A stretch of 37,616 nt of DNA from Desulfonauticus sp. 38_4375. Lineage in GTDB: Bacteria > Desulfobacterota > Desulfovibrionia > Desulfovibrionales > Desulfonatronovibrionaceae. The stretch covers positions 1-37,616 of the forward strand of contig LGER01000014.1 of assembly GCA_001507915.1 (NCBI GenBank), written 5' to 3'. Position 1 is the stretch's first letter; each line of letters begins with the position of its first letter. Under the pieces are notes generated by a model. That model was not told where the DNA came from. It worked only from the letters and a program-made list of their open reading frames with translations, and did not search any database. A program made the translations under genes and the position numbers. Shown piece after piece: positions 33,127-37,616 of the stretch.

Positions 33127-34062
33127 ATGGAGTATAAGGATTATTATAAAATTTTGGGTGTGGACAAGGGTGCTTCTCAAGAGGAAATTGCTAGGGCCTA
33201 TAAAAAGTTGGCAAAAAAGTATCATCCAGACTTAAACCCCAATAATAAAGAAGCAGAAGAGAAGTTTAAGGAGATAAATGAGGCTTATGAGGTCTTAAAA
33301 GACCCTGAAAAGAGAAAGCTCTATGACTCTTTAGGGCCCAACTGGCAACATGGGCAAAACTTTGAGCCACCTCCAGGTTTTGAAAACTTTCATTTTGAGT
33401 TTCGAAGTGGTGGTTCTGGTTTTGAAGACCTGGGTGGCTTTAGTGATTTTTTTGAGACCCTTTTTGGTGGCTTGGGTAGGCGTTCTAGGTCTTCCAGGCA
33501 GAGAAGTTATGGCTTTGATAATTTTTATTCAGCCAGAGGTCAGGACCAGGAGGCTATTTTAGAACTCTCTTTGGAGGAAGCTTTCCTGGGTGGAGAGAAG
33601 ACCATTACCCTGGGACGAGGTTTGGAGCAAAGAACAGTAAAGGTAAATATTCCTGCAGGCATTAAAGATGGTGGCAAAATAAGGCTAAAGGGGTTGGGAG
33701 AGCCAGGTCTTGGAGGTGGGCCTAGTGGAGATTTGTACTTAAAGGTAAAAATATTGCCTCATCCCTTATTTAAAGTAGAAGATAACAATATTCTTTATCG
33801 TTTACCTCTTGCTCCCTGGGAAGCAGTGTTGGGGACCAAGGTTAAAGTACCTACCTTGGCAGGAGAAGTGGAGTTAAAGGTTCCTAAGGGAGTTAGTAGT
33901 GGCCAAAAGCTTAGATTGCGAGGCAAAGGGCTAGGGCAAGGAGTAAATAAAGGGGATCAATTGGTGGAAATTGTCATTAAGACCCCTAAAAAACTTAGTG
34001 CTCAAGAGGAAAGGTTGTGGAAAGAATTGGCCAGTATTTCCAGTTTTAATCCCAGAGCCTAG
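33127..34062 (+). CDS. cbpA: CbpA-type DnaJ co-chaperone (no zinc finger)
   Basis: A 311-residue J-domain protein that stimulates Hsp70 (DnaK) ATPase and presents clients. The J domain spans residues 4-70 with the essential H33-P34-D35. A Gly/Phe-rich linker follows (about 75-130). No CXXCXGXG zinc repeats are present, so it is the CbpA type. The two beta-barrel client domains follow, seen in [21 protein letters not shown] and the GxxLRLRGKG motif near 275. Its neighbour downstream is CbpM-like, the natural regulator of CbpA, after 12 bases, then clpB. The set looks like a heat-stress operon. No DnaK gene is in view. Confidence 0.92.
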   Translation: MEYKDYYKILGVDKGASQEEIARAYKKLAKKYHPDLNPNNKEAEEKFKEINEAYEVLKDPEKRKLYDSLGPNWQHGQNFEPPPGFENFHFEFRSGGSGFEDLGGFSDFFETLFGGLGRRSRSSRQRSYGFDNFYSARGQDQEAILELSLEEAFLGGEKTITLGRGLEQRTVKVNIPAGIKDGGKIRLKGLGEPGLGGGPSGDLYLKVKILPHPLFKVEDNNILYRLPLAPWEAVLGTKVKVPTLAGEVELKVPKGVSSGQKLRLRGKGLGQGVNKGDQLVEIVIKTPKKLSAQEERLWKELASISSFNPRA

Positions 34063-34074
34063 GAGGAAGCATTA

Positions 34075-34386
34075 ATGGTTAACATAGAGATAAAGACCAT
34101 ATCTCAACCTTATCCAAGCAAAAAATTAAGCTGGCAAGAATTTGTATCCAGGACAGGCATCAACCCCTTGCGCCTGGAAGAACTTATAGAAATGGATTGG
34201 ATTCGCTGTGAATGCGTGGGAGAGAATAACTATCTGTTCCCGGAAAGAGAAGTTTTAAGAGTGCAAAAACTACTTCGCCTCTGCCGAGACCTGGAGATTT
34301 CCACTCTGGCTGGAATGATTATTGTGGACTTGCTGGAGCGAATAGAAGACCTGGAAGAGAGGTTGAGAAAATTTTCAGTATTTTAA
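34075..34386 (+). CDS. cbpM: CbpM-like chaperone modulator (MerR-type helix-turn-helix)
   Basis: A 103-residue protein. In other bacteria CbpM binds the J domain of CbpA and blocks its action; HspR-type relatives repress heat-shock operons. Seen here are a central MerR-like helix-turn-helix (SWQEFVSRTGINPLRLEEL, residues about 19-40) and a second half with a DLEISTLAGMIIVDLLERIEDLEERL coiled segment. It is shorter than MerR proteins that also carry effector domains. GAGGAAG precedes the ATG. Lying between cbpA and clpB it may work as inhibitor of CbpA, as repressor of the operon, or both. Sequence alone cannot decide. Confidence 0.8.
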   Translation: MVNIEIKTISQPYPSKKLSWQEFVSRTGINPLRLEELIEMDWIRCECVGENNYLFPEREVLRVQKLLRLCRDLEISTLAGMIIVDLLERIEDLEERLRKFSVF

Positions 34387-34409
34387 ATTGAAAAAACAAG
34401 GAGGAAATT

Positions 34410-37013
34410 ATGGATATAAGCAAATTCACTCAAAAATCACAAGAAGCTATTGCTGAGGCCCAAAAGGAAGCAATTCGCTTTGGACATCAGCAAATAGATG
34501 CAGAGCACTTGTTTTATGCTCTACTTGGGCAAGAAGATGGCCTGGTTCCCAGGATTCTGGAAAGGGCAGGCTATGACCCGGAGGCTGTAAAAAACTCGTT
34601 AAAGTCTGAACTGGAGAAACTTCCAAGGGTTAGTGGCCCTGGAGTCCAACCCGGGCAGATTTATGTTACAGGCAGGGTGAACAACATCCTTTTGGCTGCT
34701 CAAGATTTAGCCAAAAAAATGCAAGACGAATATGTGAGTGTGGAGCACTTGTTGTTAGCCCTATTAGATGAGCCTCCAAGTACTGGAGTGGGCAGGGTTT
34801 GCAATACCTTTCGATTGGATAAGGATAAAGTATTAAGTGTGCTTACAGAGATAAGAGGACATCAACGGGTTACTTCTGATAATCCAGAAAGCACCTATGA
34901 TGCCCTGAAAAAGTATGGTCGAGACCTGGTAGAAGAAGCACGCAAAGGTAAATTAGACCCGGTTATTGGAAGAGATAGCGAAATTAGGCGCTGTATTCGT
35001 ATTCTATCCCGAAGGACCAAAAATAATCCTGTGCTCATTGGTGAAGCTGGCGTGGGTAAGACTGCTATTGTAGAAGGTATTGCCCAAAGGATTTTGAGAA
35101 AAGATGTTCCAGAAGGCCTTAAGGATAAGACCATTTTTGCCCTGGATATGGGAGCGCTTATTGCTGGAGCCAAGTTTAGAGGAGAGTTTGAAGAAAGGTT
35201 AAAGGCAGTACTCAAAGAGATTGAAGAGTCCAAGGGTAGAATTATTTTGTTTATTGATGAGATTCATACCATTGTGGGTGCAGGTAAAGCCGAAGGAGCC
35301 ATGGATGCAGGCAACCTCTTAAAGCCCATGCTGGCTAGAGGAGAATTACACTGTATTGGCGCAACCACGATAGATGAATACAGAAAATACATAGAAAAAG
35401 ACCCTGCTTTAGAAAGGCGTTTTCAACCTGTGTTTGTGGACGAGCCTTCAGTAGAGGATACCATTTCTATCTTGCGAGGGTTAAAGGAGAGATTTGAGGT
35501 CCACCACGGTGTAAGAATAAGTGATAGTGCTTTGGTTGCTGCTGCTACCCTTTCCCATCGTTATATTACTGACCGTAACTTACCTGATAAGGCCATTGAC
35601 CTTATTGATGAAGCTGCAGCTAAAATTAGAACAGAAATCGATTCCTTGCCTACAGAACTAGATGAAATCAATCGCAAAATTATGCAGCTGGAAATAGAGC
35701 AAGAGGCCCTGAAAAAAGAAAAGGATACTGCCTCTAAAGAGCGTCTGGAAAAGATAGGTAAGGATTTGGCTGAGTTAAAGGAAAAACAGGCGAGTTTGCG
35801 TGCCCAATGGGAAAAAGAAAAAGAAGCCATTAACTCCTTAAGAAAATTAAAGGAAGAAATAGAAAAAACTCGTTTGGAAATAGAAGCAGCTGAAAGGGCC
35901 TATGATTTGAATAAAGCTGCTGAGCTTAGATATGGCAAACTAACTCAGCTGGAAAAAGAGTTAAAGAAAAAGGAAGAAGCTTTAGCAAGTCAGGATGGCA
36001 AGACCTTGCTCAAGGAAGAAGTTGGGCCTGATGATATTGCAGAAATAGTCTCTAAATGGACAGGTATTCCTGTAACCAAACTTGTTGAGTCAGAAAGAGA
36101 AAAGTTGTTAAAATTAGCAGATGTCTTGCATCAAAGGGTAATAGGCCAGGACGAAGCTGTACGGGCTGTAGCAGATGCAGTTTTAAGGGCCAGATCTGGT
36201 TTAAAGGACCCCAGAAGACCCATTGGCTCTTTTCTCTTCCTAGGTCCTACTGGAGTGGGTAAGACAGAACTTTGTAAGACCCTGGCCAGGACCCTCTTTG
36301 ATACAGAAGAAAACATGATTCGTATTGATATGTCAGAATATATGGAAAAACACACTGTAGCCAGGCTTATTGGTGCTCCTCCTGGATATGTGGGCTATGA
36401 AGAAGGCGGACAACTCACAGAAGCTGTACGCAGAAAACCCTATTCTGTGGTGCTCTTTGATGAGGTGGAAAAGGCCCATCCAGATGTTTTTAACATCTTA
36501 TTGCAAATTATGGACGATGGACGCCTTACTGATAGTCATGGTCGAATAGTAGATTTTAAAAATACGATTATTATTATGACCTCTAACCTGGGAGCCAATT
36601 ATCTTTTAGAGGGTATTACTTCTAATGGAGAGTTGAAACCTGGAGTGGAAGAGCAGGTAATGTCTGTAGTGAAGTCCCACTTTAGACCTGAGTTTTTAAA
36701 CCGGATTGATGAAATTGTGCTGTTTAAACCTTTACTCTTGGAAGAAATCAAGCAGATTATTGAACTCCTGTTAGATGAGCTAAGAGAAAGGCTAAAAGAC
36801 AAGAAAATTACCCTGGAAATCACTCCTGAAGCCAAAGAGCTTATTGCTAGAGAGGCCTATGACCCGGTTTACGGAGCCAGACCTCTTAAAAGATACCTTA
36901 TTCATCATGTGGAAACCAAGCTGGCTAAAGAGATTATTGCTGGTAGAGTGCAGGAAGGTGATCAGGTACTGGTCAGCTTAGAGCAAGGTGATTTGGTCAT
37001 AGTTAAAAAATAA
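34410..37013 (+). CDS. clpB: ClpB disaggregase
   Basis: Hsp100-family AAA+ ring protein that pulls proteins out of aggregates together with DnaK. All parts are present in 867 residues. The N-domain has [17 protein letters not shown] and AEHLFYALL. The first AAA domain has Walker A GEAGVGKT near residue 210 and [15 protein letters not shown] as Walker B. A middle coiled coil runs about 400-540. The second AAA domain has GPTGVGKTE near 611 and [14 protein letters not shown] as Walker B. The C-terminal D2 small domain carries [15 protein letters not shown]. Length is normal. GGAGG precedes the ATG. It is the last gene in the cbpA-cbpM-clpB set and is followed by a terminator. Confidence 0.96.
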   Translation: MDISKFTQKSQEAIAEAQKEAIRFGHQQIDAEHLFYALLGQEDGLVPRILERAGYDPEAVKNSLKSELEKLPRVSGPGVQPGQIYVTGRVNNILLAAQDLAKKMQDEYVSVEHLLLALLDEPPSTGVGRVCNTFRLDKDKVLSVLTEIRGHQRVTSDNPESTYDALKKYGRDLVEEARKGKLDPVIGRDSEIRRCIRILSRRTKNNPVLIGEAGVGKTAIVEGIAQRILRKDVPEGLKDKTIFALDMGALIAGAKFRGEFEERLKAVLKEIEESKGRIILFIDEIHTIVGAGKAEGAMDAGNLLKPMLARGELHCIGATTIDEYRKYIEKDPALERRFQPVFVDEPSVEDTISILRGLKERFEVHHGVRISDSALVAAATLSHRYITDRNLPDKAIDLIDEAAAKIRTEIDSLPTELDEINRKIMQLEIEQEALKKEKDTASKERLEKIGKDLAELKEKQASLRAQWEKEKEAINSLRKLKEEIEKTRLEIEAAERAYDLNKAAELRYGKLTQLEKELKKKEEALASQDGKTLLKEEVGPDDIAEIVSKWTGIPVTKLVESEREKLLKLADVLHQRVIGQDEAVRAVADAVLRARSGLKDPRRPIGSFLFLGPTGVGKTELCKTLARTLFDTEENMIRIDMSEYMEKHTVARLIGAPPGYVGYEEGGQLTEAVRRKPYSVVLFDEVEKAHPDVFNILLQIMDDGRLTDSHGRIVDFKNTIIIMTSNLGANYLLEGITSNGELKPGVEEQVMSVVKSHFRPEFLNRIDEIVLFKPLLLEEIKQIIELLLDELRERLKDKKITLEITPEAKELIAREAYDPVYGARPLKRYLIHHVETKLAKEIIAGRVQEGDQVLVSLEQGDLVIVKK

Positions 37014-37039
37014 CCAGAGGGGCTTTTGCCCCTTTGGTT
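37012..37039. terminator. Shared terminator at the clpB 3' end
   Basis: AACCAGAGGGGC (37012-37023) pairs with GCCCCTTTGGTT over 12 positions (one G-T) around a TTTT loop. The structure overlaps both the clpB stop codon and the stop of the convergent membrane-protein gene. An A-run follows rather than a T-run, while the minus strand gives a T-run after the mirrored stem, so efficiency in each direction may differ. Confidence 0.75.
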
Positions 37040-37454
37040 AAAAAATAGCTAAAAGGTTCCAGCCTGTCTTTATTTGCCAGAGAGCTAACAACAAAATAAG
37101 TAAATTGTTAGCAGCATGTAAAAGAGGTAAAAATTTTCTTTTCTTTTTGTGAAAGTGCAAAATATAACCACTAATAAGGCCTACAATTAAAAGAAATAAA
37201 ATCACTAATCCCACCTTGGCATGAGTGCCAGCCACAAATACCTTTCCCCAGAGTAGAAACAAAATAATACTTCCTCCCAAGGTACCTAAAAGCATAGCAA
37301 TTAAGGCTATGCTTCCTACTAATACATGCCGTTTCCATAAAAAGGGAACAGGCTTTTGAAAGTGCAGGCTTTTTATCCTGTTTATACCCAAAAACAGGGC
37401 ATATAACCCAAAACAAATAGCCAAAAGCTGGAAAATAGGATGAAGGTAAATCAT
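37038..37454 (-). CDS. Small His-rich membrane protein, DUF4079/cytochrome b561-like
   Basis: A 138-residue protein with four helices (about 5-24, 44-70, 80-101 and 111-134). Histidines sit at or near helix ends: H5, H43, H78, H100/H102 and H113, an arrangement suited to two b-type haems. YLHPIFQLLAICFGLYALFLG and AKVGLVILFLLIVGLISGYILH recall DUF4079-type proteins. It starts 9 bases after the stop of a c-type cytochrome gene, so the two are likely co-transcribed and might exchange electrons with the membrane. GGAAG precedes the ATG. The haem reading is inference; no function is proven for the family. Confidence 0.65.
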   Translation of the reverse strand: MIYLHPIFQLLAICFGLYALFLGINRIKSLHFQKPVPFLWKRHVLVGSIALIAMLLGTLGGSIILFLLWGKVFVAGTHAKVGLVILFLLIVGLISGYILHFHKKKRKFLPLLHAANNLLILLLALWQIKTGWNLLAIF

Positions 37455-37463
37455 AATTCTTCC

Positions 37464-37616
37464 TTATTTAAATTGATGTAAGAATATGTAATCGTTATAC
37501 TTATGTATTTGGTGACAGCCAATACATCCCTTTACCTTGCCCTCTTTGTCTATCTTACCCTGAGGTGAATACTTTACCCAAAACCAATCCCCGCTTTGGG
37601 GCGCATAGCCTTTAAC
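37464..37616 (-). CDS. C-terminal fragment of a monohaem c-type cytochrome, cytochrome P460-like
   Basis: The frame runs in from beyond the window edge and ends at 37464; 50 residues are visible. It contains the haem site CIGCH near its end (GKVKGCIGCHQIHKYNDYIF) preceded by SGDWFWVKYSPQGKIDKEGK. The GDWFWVKY, KGCIGCH and NDYIF spacing is typical of the C-terminus of cytochrome P460-like proteins, in which the haem motif lies near the end. The N-terminal signal peptide and most of the fold are outside. It is immediately followed on the same strand by the His-rich membrane protein. Full-length sequence would settle the family. Confidence 0.68.
   Translation of the reverse strand, partial: VKGYAPQSGDWFWVKYSPQGKIDKEGKVKGCIGCHQIHKYNDYIFLHQFK

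Noticed and set aside
1-37616. tRNA, rRNA, CRISPR arrays, insertion sequences and attachment sites
   Set aside because: No cloverleaf-like sequence, repeat-spacer pattern, transposase or integrase was seen by eye; a covariance-model scan was not possible.

Overview
The window looks like a chromosome segment of an anaerobic, hydrogen-using, sulfate- or sulfur-reducing bacterium. The likeliest group is Desulfobacterota (old Deltaproteobacteria), possibly a thermophilic lineage such as the Desulfofervidus or Thermodesulfobacteria types. This is inferred from an HdrABC-MvhDGA complex beside a Tat-exported group 1 [NiFe] hydrogenase, multihaem c-type cytochromes, many stand-alone response regulators, low to moderate GC and Lys/Glu-rich proteins. 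No rRNA, tRNA, insertion sequence, phage gene or CRISPR array was seen, and no gene-free stretch exceeds 300 bases.

Region 1 (1-9008) is hydrogen metabolism. hdrA (5' end outside the window), hdrC, hdrB, mvhD, mvhG and mvhA encode a cytoplasmic electron-bifurcating hydrogenase-heterodisulfide reductase. A maturation protease follows. Next come the periplasmic hydrogenase small and large subunits and a second protease. Both large subunits keep a C-terminal tail that must be cleaved, so the two proteases probably serve one enzyme each. Strong terminators follow mvhA and the second large subunit.

Region 2 (9001-20866) combines metal homeostasis with an unusual redox island. A CopA-type Cu+ ATPase reads leftward. 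Rightward from it lie two half-size YeeE/YedE transporters, a 340-residue polytopic membrane protein, and an 876-residue fusion of a cytochrome bd subunit I-like membrane domain with an eight-CXXCH cytochrome domain. This four-gene cluster is the strongest candidate for an undescribed system: a quinol-linked electron conduit coupled to sulfur-compound uptake. A cstA transporter and a small protein follow on the other strand. Then comes a divergent ArsR-type regulator with a clear operator, and its P1B-type Zn/Cd ATPase.

Region 3 (20913-31856) is ion transport and signalling. It holds a KefB/C-like antiporter, a frameshifted haem-binding chemotaxis receptor, and a leftward array of three single-domain response regulators with one full and one truncated histidine kinase. 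Divergent from the array are a TauE/SafE exporter, a small membrane protein and a fourth response regulator. An NtrC-like protein that has lost its GAFTGA loop closes the region. The array and the exporter genes plausibly form one phosphorelay controlling anion (sulfite/sulfonate-type) export.

Region 4 (31913-37616) holds a CCA-adding/poly(A) polymerase-family gene, a heat-shock-type operon (cbpA, cbpM, clpB), and on the other strand a small His-rich membrane protein preceded by the end of a c-type cytochrome gene that resembles cytochrome P460.
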